Assembly (NCBI RefSeq): GCF_023715415.1
Contig: NZ_JAMBOB010000013.1
Location: 23,965 to 87,964 of the forward strand
DNA: 64,000 nt
DNA from: Neobacillus niacini
GTDB taxonomy: Bacteria; Bacillota; Bacilli; Bacillales; Cytobacillaceae
Direction: 5' to 3'
Shown: positions 42,485 to 51,092 of the stretch, in pieces
How positions within the stretch are numbered: position 1 is the stretch's first letter
Layout: each line of letters starts with the position of its first letter
Position numbers and translations under genes: made by a program
Notes under the pieces: model-generated
Told to the model about the DNA's origin: nothing
The model's database searches: none
Seen by the model: the letters and a program-made list of their open reading frames with translations, nothing else

Positions 42485-43945
42485 ATGGGCAAATCAATTG
42501 AAATTCTCGGTTTGGGGGCAGGCGACCTTGATCAGCTCCCCTTTGGTGTTTACAAAAAATTAAAGAGTACCAATCATGTTTTTTTAAGGACGAAAGAACA
42601 CCCTGTAGTAGATGAATTAGTTCAAGAAGGACTAAACTATACATCCTTTGATTCCATCTATGAAAAGCATGACCAATTTGAGGAGGTATATCAGGAGATT
42701 GTCCAAACCTTACTACAAAAGGCAAACAAGGAAAATGTGATCTATGCAGTTCCTGGCCATCCTCTTGTTGCAGAGCGTACGGTACAGTTACTCTTGGAGT
42801 ACGGACCTAAAGACGATATCGATATCCTAATAGGCGGAGGTCAAAGCTTTGTTGATGCCCTCTTTCAATCGTTAAAAATAGATCCAGTGGACGGTTTTCA
42901 ACTTCTTGATGGAACCGCTCTTCATTCCAACCATCTGCAAATCGACCAGCATATGTTTATCAGTCAGGTTTATGACCCATTTGTAGCATCTAATATTAAG
43001 CTGACTCTTATGGAAAGACTTCCTGATGATTATGAAGTGGTCATTGTTTCTGCAGCAGGAAGTAATAATGAACGTATGGAGAAGGTACCTTTGTATGAGC
43101 TGGATAGGAGAGTAACTCTTGATAACCTAACCTCTGTCTATGTTCCTCCTGTACAGGACGAACAGATTATGATGAAGAATTTCTCCAAGCTTAGAGAGAT
43201 TATTGCTGTATTAAGAGGTCCAAATGGCTGTCCTTGGGATAAGGAACAAACACATGAATCCTTGAAGAAATACCTGATAGAAGAAACGTATGAAGTAATT
43301 GAGGCAATCGATAGCGGAGATATTGATCATTTAGTCGAAGAGCTTGGGGATGTCTTGCTCCAAGTGATGCTTCACGCCCAGATTGGGGAGGATGAAGGTT
43401 ATTTTGCTATCGAAGATGTAATTGAGGTGCTTTCTTCAAAAATGATTCGCAGACACCCACATGTCTTTGGAAATAGAGTAGTTGAGAACTCAGAAGAAGT
43501 CCTTCAAAACTGGCAGGAAATTAAGAAGCAGGAAAAAGGTGAAACAGAAGTCTCACTACTTGATGGGATATCCATGTCCATGCCTAATTTAGTAAGAGCC
43601 TACGAAATTCAGAAGAAAGCCGCAAAAGTTGGCTTTGATTGGCAGGAAATAACGCCGGCTTTGGAGAAAGTGAAAGAAGAGCTAGCGGAATTTGAGAATG
43701 AGATAAAGACAGAGAGTCTTATAGATGCAAAAAAAGAATTTGGCGATATCTTGTTTGCCTTTGTTAATGTAGCAAGATTTTTAAAAATCCATCCTGAAGA
43801 AGCATTATTTGAAACCAATGAAAAGTTTATGAGAAGGTTTCGATATATTGAAGAAAAAGTAAAGAATAACGAAAAGCCGATAGAGGAACATTCTTTAGAG
43901 GAACTCGATCGGTTTTGGGATGAAGCAAAATCAAAGGGATTATAG
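42485..43945 (+). CDS. mazG: TP-methylase/MazG fusion, nucleoside triphosphate pyrophosphohydrolase
   Basis: A 486-residue YabN-type fusion. The N-terminal ~220 residues are a tetrapyrrole-methylase fold (GLGAGDLDQLP, YAVPGHPLVAERT) and the rest is MazG (PWDKEQTHESLKKYLIEE, EELGDVLLQVMLHAQ) repeated twice. It hydrolyses NTPs to NMPs, probably sanitising abnormal nucleotides. The fused methylase role is unknown. It is the usual Bacillus architecture. Confidence 0.94.
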   Translation: MGKSIEILGLGAGDLDQLPFGVYKKLKSTNHVFLRTKEHPVVDELVQEGLNYTSFDSIYEKHDQFEEVYQEIVQTLLQKANKENVIYAVPGHPLVAERTVQLLLEYGPKDDIDILIGGGQSFVDALFQSLKIDPVDGFQLLDGTALHSNHLQIDQHMFISQVYDPFVASNIKLTLMERLPDDYEVVIVSAAGSNNERMEKVPLYELDRRVTLDNLTSVYVPPVQDEQIMMKNFSKLREIIAVLRGPNGCPWDKEQTHESLKKYLIEETYEVIEAIDSGDIDHLVEELGDVLLQVMLHAQIGEDEGYFAIEDVIEVLSSKMIRRHPHVFGNRVVENSEEVLQNWQEIKKQEKGETEVSLLDGISMSMPNLVRAYEIQKKAAKVGFDWQEITPALEKVKEELAEFENEIKTESLIDAKKEFGDILFAFVNVARFLKIHPEEALFETNEKFMRRFRYIEEKVKNNEKPIEEHSLEELDRFWDEAKSKGL

Positions 43946-43962
43946 AATTGGGGGATTCGTAA

Positions 43963-44232
43963 ATGAGACTAGATAAGTATTTAAAGGTGTCAAGATTAAT
44001 CAAAAGAAGAACTTTGGCAAAAGAAGTATCCGATCAAGGAAGAATTCTCATAAATGGGAAAGAAGCAAAAGCCAGTTCAACAGTTAAGGTTGGTGATGAG
44101 CTGACAATCCGTCTTGGACAAAGACTGGTTACAGCAAGAATCGACCAGATTCAAGATACCACTCGAAAAGAAGCTGCAGCTGAGATGTACACGATTATTA
44201 AAGACGAAAGAATCGGAGAATCACAGTTCTAA
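43963..44232 (+). CDS. rqcP: RqcP S4-domain protein (YabO)
   Basis: An 89-residue S4 RNA-binding protein (RLDKYLKVSRLIKRRTLAKE, GRILINGKEAK). RqcP works with RqcH in ribosome-associated quality control, helping alanine-tail addition on stalled 50S subunits. GGGGGAT precedes ATG 43963. It follows mazG by 17 nt. Confidence 0.93.
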   Translation: MRLDKYLKVSRLIKRRTLAKEVSDQGRILINGKEAKASSTVKVGDELTIRLGQRLVTARIDQIQDTTRKEAAAEMYTIIKDERIGESQF

Positions 44233-44322
44233 TTGTAACAACTATAATGGCTTGTTCTAATTCATTTGCCCTTTACATAAAAATGTAATAAAGGTTGTAC
44301 AAATGATTGTGAGGGATGAATA

Positions 44323-44625
44323 ATGAGCCAATATTATGAAACAAACCCTGTCAAAAGCACAGTTCCAGAGCACGACGTCATCATGAGAGGTAGGAAACTT
44401 CTCGATATAACAGGTGTTAAACAAGTAGAGAGCTTTGATAATGAGGAGTTCTTATTAGAAACCTCTATGGGTTTTTTAGCAATCAAAGGGCAAAATCTTC
44501 AAATGAAGAACTTGGACGTAGAAAAAGGAATTGTCTCCATTAAGGGAAAGATATTTGATTTAGTTTACTTAGACGAACAGCATGGGGAGAAAGCTAAAGG
44601 GTTCTTTAGTAAGTTATTCCGATGA
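44323..44625 (+). CDS. yabP: Sporulation protein YabP
   Basis: A 100-residue YabP/YqfC-family protein, required for sporulation in the mother cell. EHDVIMRGRKLLDITGVKQV is the recognisable region. GTGAGGG precedes ATG 44323. It overlaps yabQ by four bases (ATGA), so the two are translationally coupled. No confident SigE promoter was seen in the 90-nt gap upstream. Confidence 0.92.
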   Translation: MSQYYETNPVKSTVPEHDVIMRGRKLLDITGVKQVESFDNEEFLLETSMGFLAIKGQNLQMKNLDVEKGIVSIKGKIFDLVYLDEQHGEKAKGFFSKLFR

Positions 44626-45254
44626 CCCTCTCCACTCAATTTCTCACCATGCTTTCGATGATTATGATGGGGTCGCTGTTTGGTGTAATGTTTGATACCT
44701 ACCAGCGTTTCTTAGACCGCCCTAATCGAAAGTCATGGATTGTTTTTTTTAATGACTTGTTATTCTGGGTCATACAAGCACTGATTATCTTCTATATCTT
44801 ATTCCTTGTGAACAATGGAGAATTGCGTTTCTACATTTTTGTTGCCCTCCTTTGTGGTTTTGCTGCCTATCAAAGTTTATTTAAAGGTATTTATCTGAGA
44901 CTGCTTGAATTCATAATTAAAACGGTAATTGCCATTTACAATTTTTTGAGAAGAACGTTTCAACTACTTATCTATAAACCTGTACTTGGTCTCATCCAGT
45001 TGGTTATTTCCATTATCATCTTACTTGGCAGGGGGCTCTATTCCCTTGTCAAATTTGTTTTAAAGATTTTATGGGTTGTTCTTAAGGTAATATGGGTGCC
45101 AATTGAAAAAATAGTGTTGCTTCTTTGGAAACTTTTGCCGAAAACTATTAAAAAATCCGTCGAGAAGTTATATAATAAAACGGCAGGAATTTTTATGGAA
45201 ATCAAGAACTATTTACTAAAGCTAATAAAAAAGTGGAAAAAACCAAAAAAATAA
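44622..45254 (+). CDS. yabQ: Spore cortex protein YabQ
   Basis: A 210-residue membrane protein with about four to five helices in the first 130 residues and a basic Lys-rich C-terminus. YabQ is a mother-cell membrane protein needed for cortex formation. Start overlaps the yabP stop. divIC follows 13 nt later. Confidence 0.9.
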   Translation: MTLSTQFLTMLSMIMMGSLFGVMFDTYQRFLDRPNRKSWIVFFNDLLFWVIQALIIFYILFLVNNGELRFYIFVALLCGFAAYQSLFKGIYLRLLEFIIKTVIAIYNFLRRTFQLLIYKPVLGLIQLVISIIILLGRGLYSLVKFVLKILWVVLKVIWVPIEKIVLLLWKLLPKTIKKSVEKLYNKTAGIFMEIKNYLLKLIKKWKKPKK

Positions 45255-45267
45255 GGGGGGAAGGGAA

Positions 45268-45660
45268 ATGAGCTCAATAGGAGATAAGAATATAGCAAAA
45301 ATACAAACTACTTATGTCCACCAACAAGAAATCGCAGAAATTGCTTCAGCCAGGAAAAGAAAGCTCCTTTTCAGAAGACTATCCTTGTTCTTAGTTTTTG
45401 CCGCCTTGATGTCCTATTTAATGATTACGAGCTTTATTTCCCAGTCCTCCACATTAGATAAAAAAGTGGCACAAAAGAAACAGCTGGAGCAACAGATGAT
45501 TCAATTAAAAAAACAACAGGAAATCCTGAAAGAAGATATCGTTAAGCTAAATGATGATGATTATCTTGCTAAGCTTGCTAGAAAAGAATATTTCTTCTCC
45601 GAAAACGGCGAAATTATCTTTAATATTCCGGAGGAAAGTAAAGGTAAAAACAACCAATAA
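45268..45660 (+). CDS. divIC: Cell division protein DivIC (FtsB family)
   Basis: A 130-residue bitopic protein: cytoplasmic N-terminus (about 1-35), one membrane helix (about 36-56), then an external coiled coil (about 60-95). It forms a complex with DivIB and FtsL at the septum. GGGGGGAAGGG precedes ATG 45268. Confidence 0.94.
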   Translation: MSSIGDKNIAKIQTTYVHQQEIAEIASARKRKLLFRRLSLFLVFAALMSYLMITSFISQSSTLDKKVAQKKQLEQQMIQLKKQQEILKEDIVKLNDDDYLAKLARKEYFFSENGEIIFNIPEESKGKNNQ

Positions 45661-45669
45661 CTAGTCTTA

Positions 45670-45699
45670 TTGACACTTATTTTTCCCATTTTGTATAAT
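45670..45699 (+). promoter_or_regulatory. yabR SigA promoter
   Basis: TTGACA (45670-45675) and TATAAT (45694-45699) are perfect hexamers with an 18-bp spacer. Confidence 0.8.
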
Positions 45700-45748
45700 A
45701 TAAAGTAAGTATGATTTTTTTATTTTCTTAAGGAGGAAAATTCTTTTT

Positions 45749-46192
45749 ATGTCAATCGAAGTAGGCAGCAAGTTACAAGGGAAGGTCACAGGGATTACAA
45801 AATTCGGAGCTTTTGTGGAGCTGCCTGATGGCTCAACTGGACTCGTACACATCAGTGAGGTTGCAGACAGTTATGTGAAAGATATCAATGACCATCTTAA
45901 AGTTGGTGACCAAGTAGAAGTTAAAGTCATGAATGTTGAAAAAGATGGGAAAATTGGACTTTCTATAAAAAAAGCAATAGATAAGCCAGAGGCACCCCAA
46001 AGATCCCGTTCACACTCGAGCTCACATTCACAACGCCCTCGTCAAAATAAGTCAAATGATCGAAATGCTCCTAAAGTAGAGACATTTGAGTCAAAAATGG
46101 CGAAGTTTTTAAAAGATAGTGAGGACCGTTTAACTTCTTTAAAACGTCATACAGAATCTAAGCGTGGCGGAAGAGGAGCTAAAAGAGGTTAA
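45749..46192 (+). CDS. yabR: S1-domain RNA-binding protein YabR
   Basis: A 147-residue protein: an S1 domain (about 1-75: GKVTGITKFGAFVELPDG, GLVHISEV) followed by a Ser/Arg-rich disordered segment and a basic tail. It is a polynucleotide-phosphorylase-type S1 protein of unknown exact role, found between divIC and spoIIE in Bacillus. AGGAGG precedes ATG 45749. Confidence 0.92.
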   Translation: MSIEVGSKLQGKVTGITKFGAFVELPDGSTGLVHISEVADSYVKDINDHLKVGDQVEVKVMNVEKDGKIGLSIKKAIDKPEAPQRSRSHSSSHSQRPRQNKSNDRNAPKVETFESKMAKFLKDSEDRLTSLKRHTESKRGGRGAKRG

Positions 46193-46223
46193 CTTGTTGC
46201 TTATATTAAAATATTAATTTAGA

Positions 46224-46252
46224 AAGACAGGTCTAGCGGCTTGTCTTTTTTG
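46224..46252 (+). terminator. Terminator after yabR
   Basis: A 10-bp stem (46224-46233 with 46238-46247, two wobbles) with loop TAGC and a T tract. Confidence 0.75.
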
Positions 46253-46267
46253 TTTTGTAAATTTTTA

Positions 46268-46296
46268 TTGACATCTAATTTCTCACTATGTATTAT
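46268..46296 (+). promoter_or_regulatory. tRNA-Met promoter
   Basis: TTGACA (46268-46273), 17 bp, TATTAT (46291-46296), about 23 nt before the tRNA 5' end. Confidence 0.8.
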
Positions 46297-46318
46297 ATAG
46301 TTTGTGCCTTAAATACTT

Positions 46319-46392
46319 GGCGGTGTAGCTCAGCTGGCTAGAGCGTACGGTTCATACCCGTAAGGTCGGGGGTTCGATCCCCTCCGCCGCTA
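46319..46392 (+). tRNA. tRNA-Met (CAT), elongator type, CCA not encoded
   Basis: A full cloverleaf: acceptor GGCGGTG (46319-46325) pairs with CGCCGCT, D-stem GCTC, anticodon stem TACGG/CCGTA around loop TTCATAC, T-arm with GTTCGATC. The anticodon is CAT. The first base pair is G-U and the anticodon stem lacks the GGG/CCC of initiators, so it is an elongator or, less likely, a lysidine tRNA-Ile. TAA follows the discriminator A, so CCA must be added enzymatically. Confidence 0.95.
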
Positions 46393-46396
46393 TAAC

Positions 46397-46432
46397 AAAA
46401 AGCGAAAGCGCCTAGGCGCTGCAGCTAGACAT
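46397..46432 (-). repeat. Internally deleted copy of the 23146-23267 repeat
   Basis: On the minus strand it reads ATGTCTAGCTGCAGCGCC then TAGGCGCTTTCGCTTTT, which are the two ends of the 122-nt element at 23146 joined directly. The join forms a perfect 14-nt palindrome, AGCGCCTAGGCGCT (46407-46420). It lies 4 nt after the tRNA gene and before the tRNA terminator. Confidence 0.75.
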
Positions 46433-46439
46433 AATGAAA

Positions 46440-46476
46440 AGAAGTACTGATTCTGAAATCGGTGCTTCTTTTTTTT
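46440..46476 (+). terminator. Terminator after tRNA-Met
   Basis: A 13-bp stem (46440-46452 with 46457-46469, two wobbles) with loop CTGA is followed by eight T residues. Confidence 0.85.
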
Positions 46477-46544
46477 GTAAAAATACTCCTTATTCCGACA
46501 TCCTTTCAACTTGTCAACATTAATTGAATAAATATAGTGGAAAC

Positions 46545-46609
46545 CGTCGAACGAAACTTTGCATACGTTCACTGATTTGACAAAATTCTGAATCTATTAA
46601 TCTTATAAT
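46545..46609 (+). promoter_or_regulatory. spoIIE promoter with 21-bp spacer and Spo0A boxes
   Basis: TTGACA (46577-46582) and TATAAT (46604-46609) are perfect but separated by 21 bp. This wide spacing is known at Spo0A-activated SigA promoters such as spoIIE and spoIIG of B. subtilis. Spo0A boxes are CGTCGAA (46545-46551) and TTTGACAAAA (46576-46585), whose reverse complement is TTTTGTCAAA and which overlaps the -35. A further TGTCAAC lies at 46512. Confidence 0.82.
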
Positions 46610-46644
46610 AGTTTTTAACGAGAATTAATAGAGGAGTGTGAGTT

Positions 46645-49125
46645 ATGGAAAAGCTAGAACGGAGTTTACTAGAACCGGTCGGAGAGGTTAACTTTAAATC
46701 CTCTAAATGGTCTTGGGACAGCGTCTTGAAAAAATTCCAGTTAAAAGTTGAATCCTTCTTCCTTGTAAAGGGTTACCTTTTACTTATAGTAGGTTTTTTA
46801 CTAGGAAGAGCTTTGATATTGTCCACGCTTGCTCCCTTTAGTCTGCCGTTTTTCGCTGCAGTCTTTCTGATAAAAAGAGATCGGTCTCCGCTTGCCTTAG
46901 TAGGGTTGGTTGCAGGTGCCGCAACAGTCTCCTTAAAAAATGCTGCTTTTACCTTTTTAGTGTCCATCCTTTTTCTAGTCATTTACCGAATTAGTGAAAG
47001 ATGGATTAAAAATGAGATGAGAATAGTCCCATTTATTGTGGCCATTATTCTAGGGACAGGAAAATTAGCCGAAGCTTTTATTATCTCTAAGCAGCTAGCA
47101 TTATATGACGCTATGATGGTTGGAGTTCAAGCAAGTCTTGCCTTTATCTTAACGCTTATCTTTTTACAGAGCATTCCCTTATTAATTTTAAACAAACGCA
47201 GGCAGTTATTAAAAACAGAGGAGATTGTCTGCTTAATTATTATGCTAGCTTCTATTATGACGGGAACGATAGGCTGGAAGATTTACGATTTATCACTTGA
47301 GCATATTATGTCACGCTACCTAGTTTTAGTATTTTCCTTTATTGCTGGAGCGACGGTTGGTTCGACGGTCGGGGTCGTTACCGGTTTAATCTTTAGCCTT
47401 GCAAGTGTTACAAGTTTCTATCATATGAGTTTACTTGCTTTTTCAGGGGTATTGGGCGGCTTATTAAAAGAGGGGAAAAAAATAGGGGTTGCCATTGGCT
47501 TGTTTATTGCAACACTGTTAATTGGAATGTATGGTCAGGAGGGCGGTACTGTTTCCTTATCCATTACACTAATGGAGTCCGGTGCAGCTATTTTACTATT
47601 CCTTTTAACACCCCAGATATTTACTTCAAAGCTTGCTAAATATATACCAGGTACACCAGAGTACACAACCGAACAACAAAAATATATGAGGAAAATGCGT
47701 GATGTGACGGCACAGCGGGTTGCACAGTTCTCTAATGTTTTCCATGCACTTTCAAAGAGTTTTTCACAAATGGAAGTAAAGCCGAGTGAGGACGAAGATG
47801 CGCGTGAAATGGATTTCTTTATGAGTCATGTAACGGAAAAAACCTGCAACACCTGCTTTAAGAAGGAGCAGTGTTGGGCGAAGAATTTTAATACTACCTA
47901 TGGATACTTGGAAGAAATTATTCATGAAATGGATCAAAATGATGGCGTCGTTTCACCTAAATTATCTCGTGAGTGGGAAAAGCACTGTACCCGTTCAAAA
48001 AGAGTATATGAAGCAGTCGGGCAGGAGTTGACCTTTTATCAGGCAAACCAAAAGCTAAAGAAACAGGTACAGGAAAGTAGGAAGCTTGTTGCGGATCAAT
48101 TACTTGGTGTATCCGAAGTAATGGATAACTTCGCAAAGGAAATTCAGCGCGAAAGAGAAAACCATCACAAACAAGAGGAACAAATTATGGAGGCGATTCA
48201 GGCATTTGGTGTTCATGTTGAACATGTCGAGATTTATAGTCTAGAGTCGGGAAATGTGGATATCGAAATGTCTGTTCCTTTCTGTAATGGACATGGGGAG
48301 TGTGAGAAGTTAATTGCACCGATGCTTTCAGATATACTCGGGGAGCAAATTATCGTTAGCTCTGAAGAATGCGCTGCATACCCGAATGGTTTCTGCCATG
48401 TAATTTTCCGGTCATCAAAAGCCTATACCGTTGAAACAGGAATGGCTCACGCTGCCATGGATGGTGGATTTGTATCAGGTGACAGCTATTCCACTATGGA
48501 ATTGGGGCTTGGGAAGTTTGCAATTGCAATAAGTGATGGTATGGGGAATGGGGAAAGAGCTCATTATGAAAGCAAAGAGACACTAAAGCTTTTACAAAAA
48601 ATACTGCAATCTGGAATAGAAGAAAGAGTTGCCATTAAGTCAGTGAATTCAATCCTTTCCCTTCGAACAACAGATGAAATTTTTTCAACCTTAGACTTAG
48701 CCATGATTGACCTGCAAAACGCTTCAGCCAGGTTCTTAAAAATTGGTTCCACTCCTAGTTTTATTAAAAGGGGAAATAAGGTAATAAAAATCCAGGCTAG
48801 TAATCTGCCAATCGGGATGCTAGAAGAATTTGAAGTAGATGTGGTTAGTGAGCAATTAAAGGCAGGAGACTTACTCATCATGATGAGTGATGGAATATTT
48901 GAGGGCCCTAAACATGTTGAAAACTACGACTTATGGATGAAACGTAAAATACAAGAATTACAAACAGATGATCCACAGGAAATCTCTGACTTAATATTAG
49001 AAGAAGTAATTCGTGCTCGGGATAACTCAATTGGAGATGATATGACCATTGCTGTGGCAAAAATAAAACACAATACGCCGAAATGGGCTAGTATTCCTGT
49101 TACGAAAATGAAGAAACAGGCGTAA
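46645..49125 (+). CDS. spoIIE: Stage II sporulation serine phosphatase SpoIIE
   Basis: An 826-residue membrane phosphatase. About ten N-terminal helices (to about 330) precede the FtsZ-interaction region (about 340-560) and a PP2C-type phosphatase domain (about 590-826: AISDGMGNGERA, MMSDGIFEG, GDDMTIAVAKI). It sits at the polar septum and dephosphorylates SpoIIAA to activate SigF. GAGGAGTG precedes ATG 46645. Length equals the B. subtilis protein. Confidence 0.97.
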   Translation: MEKLERSLLEPVGEVNFKSSKWSWDSVLKKFQLKVESFFLVKGYLLLIVGFLLGRALILSTLAPFSLPFFAAVFLIKRDRSPLALVGLVAGAATVSLKNAAFTFLVSILFLVIYRISERWIKNEMRIVPFIVAIILGTGKLAEAFIISKQLALYDAMMVGVQASLAFILTLIFLQSIPLLILNKRRQLLKTEEIVCLIIMLASIMTGTIGWKIYDLSLEHIMSRYLVLVFSFIAGATVGSTVGVVTGLIFSLASVTSFYHMSLLAFSGVLGGLLKEGKKIGVAIGLFIATLLIGMYGQEGGTVSLSITLMESGAAILLFLLTPQIFTSKLAKYIPGTPEYTTEQQKYMRKMRDVTAQRVAQFSNVFHALSKSFSQMEVKPSEDEDAREMDFFMSHVTEKTCNTCFKKEQCWAKNFNTTYGYLEEIIHEMDQNDGVVSPKLSREWEKHCTRSKRVYEAVGQELTFYQANQKLKKQVQESRKLVADQLLGVSEVMDNFAKEIQRERENHHKQEEQIMEAIQAFGVHVEHVEIYSLESGNVDIEMSVPFCNGHGECEKLIAPMLSDILGEQIIVSSEECAAYPNGFCHVIFRSSKAYTVETGMAHAAMDGGFVSGDSYSTMELGLGKFAIAISDGMGNGERAHYESKETLKLLQKILQSGIEERVAIKSVNSILSLRTTDEIFSTLDLAMIDLQNASARFLKIGSTPSFIKRGNKVIKIQASNLPIGMLEEFEVDVVSEQLKAGDLLIMMSDGIFEGPKHVENYDLWMKRKIQELQTDDPQEISDLILEEVIRARDNSIGDDMTIAVAKIKHNTPKWASIPVTKMKKQA

Positions 49126-49167
49126 TCAACTATTTTATGCTGTTTATCCTTTGATTATGTATAAATC

Positions 49168-49211
49168 CCCTCCACCGTGTCGAAAATGGAAGTAACTCGA
49201 AAAGTGGAGGG
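49168..49211 (+). promoter_or_regulatory. Hairpin masking the yabS ribosome-binding site
   Basis: CCCTCCAC (49168-49175) is perfectly complementary to GTGGAGGG (49204-49211), which contains the yabS Shine-Dalgarno sequence. The 28-nt loop includes TGTCGAAAA (49178-49186), similar to a Spo0A box. If the transcript starts upstream, this 8-bp stem would hide the ribosome site. Confidence 0.55.
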
Positions 49212-49214
49212 AGA

Positions 49215-49958
49215 ATGAGTATGTATACAGGGAAAATTCGTCAGATTCTATTAATAACCGACGGCTGTTCAAATCAAGGGGAAGATCCTATTGCGATGGC
49301 GGCACTGGCAAAAGAACAAGGTATTTCTGTAAATGTTATCGGTGTTATGGAGCAGGATGTAATTGATGAAAAGGGAATGACAGAAATTGAAGGAATAGCC
49401 ATGTCAGGTGGCGGAGTCAGTCAAATTGTTTATGCTCAGCAACTCTCACAAACGGTCCAAATGGTTACCAGGAAAGCAATGACCCAGACAATCCAAGGTG
49501 TAGTAAACCGGGAATTACAGCAAATTCTTGGTCGCTCACAGACCATTGAAGATCTTCCTCCTGAGAAAAGAGGAGAAGTAATGGAAGTCGTGGATGAACT
49601 TGGGGAAACTGTCGAATTAGAGGTGTTGATTCTTGTCGACACCAGTGCAAGTATGAAACACAAGCTTCCTACCGTAAAAGAGGCACTGCTTGACCTTTCA
49701 CTAAGCTTGAACGCACGTACAGGTGATAATCAGTTTGCCGTTTTTGTATTTCCCGGGAAAAAGAATGATGTCGAAAAAATTCTAGATTGGACACCAAAGC
49801 TACAATCTTTGACAAGCATCTTCTCCCAGCTTACAACAGGAGGAATTACTCCAACGGGCCCTGCAATTCGTACAGCTCTAACTTCATTTAATTCAAAACG
49901 TTCATTAAGGAGTCTTTTGACCGGTGATGATGAATCATTCCTTGAAGAGTCGATGTAA
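49215..49958 (+). CDS. yabS: VWA domain-containing protein YabS
   Basis: A 247-residue cytoplasmic protein. A von Willebrand A-type domain has the metal-site motif DTSAS (about residue 141) and a second VWA-like strand ITDGCSNQGED at the N-terminus. Function unknown; it lies with the DNA-binding kinase yabT in sporulating Bacillaceae. GGAGGG lies 3-8 nt before ATG 49215; SMYTGKIRQ follows. Its last 32 nt overlap the yabT start. Confidence 0.88.
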   Translation: MSMYTGKIRQILLITDGCSNQGEDPIAMAALAKEQGISVNVIGVMEQDVIDEKGMTEIEGIAMSGGGVSQIVYAQQLSQTVQMVTRKAMTQTIQGVVNRELQQILGRSQTIEDLPPEKRGEVMEVVDELGETVELEVLILVDTSASMKHKLPTVKEALLDLSLSLNARTGDNQFAVFVFPGKKNDVEKILDWTPKLQSLTSIFSQLTTGGITPTGPAIRTALTSFNSKRSLRSLLTGDDESFLEESM

Positions 49959-50937
49959 GGTATCACCTGGCAGTATAATTACTGGAAAATGGCATTCAAA
50001 CAAATATACAGTTTTAAAGGAACTCGGATTTGGAGCAAACGGCATTGTCTACCTTGCTAAGTTTAAAAATACGCAAGTGGCGTTAAAGATGAGCGATAAC
50101 GGGATGTCGATTACCTCAGAGGTAAATGTATTAAGATCGTTTGCGAAGGTCCAAGGGTCAACCCTCGGACCTTCTTTGCTTGATGTAGATGATTGGAATA
50201 GTAAACAGGGGCAAATTTCATTCTATGCCATGGAATATATACAAGGACCTGATTTGCTAACCTTTATTCAAAGAAAAGGAAAGTCGTGGTCCACGGTTCT
50301 TTTTTTACAATTGTTAAATGACTTAAATAAATTGCATGAAAATGGCTGGGTATTTGGGGATTTAAAGCCAGAAAACCTGATTGTTACTGGACCAACCCCT
50401 AAGATTAGATGCATTGATGTCGGTGGAACAACTCTTCAAGGAAGAGCTATTAAGGAGTTTACTGAGTTTTATGATAGAGGGTACTGGGGATTAGGATCAA
50501 GAAAAGCCGATCGCGCTTATGATTTATTTGCAGTTGCAATGATTATGATTAATACGGCCTACCCAAAACGTTTTAATAAAACAACGGGTGGAATCCTCCA
50601 GCTTAGAGAAGCCATTCGAAAACAAAAGGATCTACTTCCACTAGAAAAGGTCATTGTGAAAGCACTACATGGACAATACTCAAATGCACTCCAAATGAGA
50701 ACAGAATTATTATCGCTGGTAATGGATAATAAAAATATACATCCTGAAAATAAACCACCCGTAACCAGGACTAAAGGTTCCCATCAAACACAAAAGGTAA
50801 ACCAGCCAGTAAAACAGCCTAGGAGCAGGCAGACTTACCGTAGAAGGAAGAAAAAAAGCCGCTGGTTTGAAACAATCAGTATTACAATCTTCATTGCACT
50901 TTTATACGTATTGTATATTTTTCAAAAACTTTTATGA
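49927..50937 (+). CDS. yabT: Hanks-type serine/threonine kinase YabT
   Basis: A 336-residue sporulation kinase. The glycine loop is GFGANGIVYLA, the ATP-binding Lys is in VALKMSD, the catalytic loop reads FGDLKPENL and the usual DFG is DVG, the same atypical form seen in B. subtilis YabT. A C-terminal basic DNA-binding stretch is followed by a membrane helix (about 313-334). It phosphorylates RecA and is activated by DNA in the developing spore. ATG 49927 lies inside yabS and gives the family MMN start; GTG 49924 and ATG 49930 are near alternatives. Confidence 0.9.
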   Translation: MMNHSLKSRCKVSPGSIITGKWHSNKYTVLKELGFGANGIVYLAKFKNTQVALKMSDNGMSITSEVNVLRSFAKVQGSTLGPSLLDVDDWNSKQGQISFYAMEYIQGPDLLTFIQRKGKSWSTVLFLQLLNDLNKLHENGWVFGDLKPENLIVTGPTPKIRCIDVGGTTLQGRAIKEFTEFYDRGYWGLGSRKADRAYDLFAVAMIMINTAYPKRFNKTTGGILQLREAIRKQKDLLPLEKVIVKALHGQYSNALQMRTELLSLVMDNKNIHPENKPPVTRTKGSHQTQKVNQPVKQPRSRQTYRRRKKKSRWFETISITIFIALLYVLYIFQKLL

Positions 50938-50984
50938 TTTTTTGAAACTAATGGTTCAACATTTCGTATAAAAGGGAAGGAAAA

Positions 50985-51014
50985 AAAGACCTAATCAATT
51001 AGGTCTTTGTTTTT
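50985..51014 (+). terminator. Terminator after yabT
   Basis: A perfect 10-bp stem (50985-50994 with 50999-51008) with loop TCAA is followed by GTTTTT. Confidence 0.85.
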
Positions 51015-51092
51015 GATACTTTTGTCATAAAAGTGGTAAGCTAGTGTTATTCAAAATAATTTTTACAGAATCTTTATAAGGAAGAATGCAAA

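Noticed and set aside
44233..44322. SigE promoter for yabP
   Set aside because: Best match (TGTACAAA near 44297) fits only 5 of 8 -10 positions and lacks a convincing -35.
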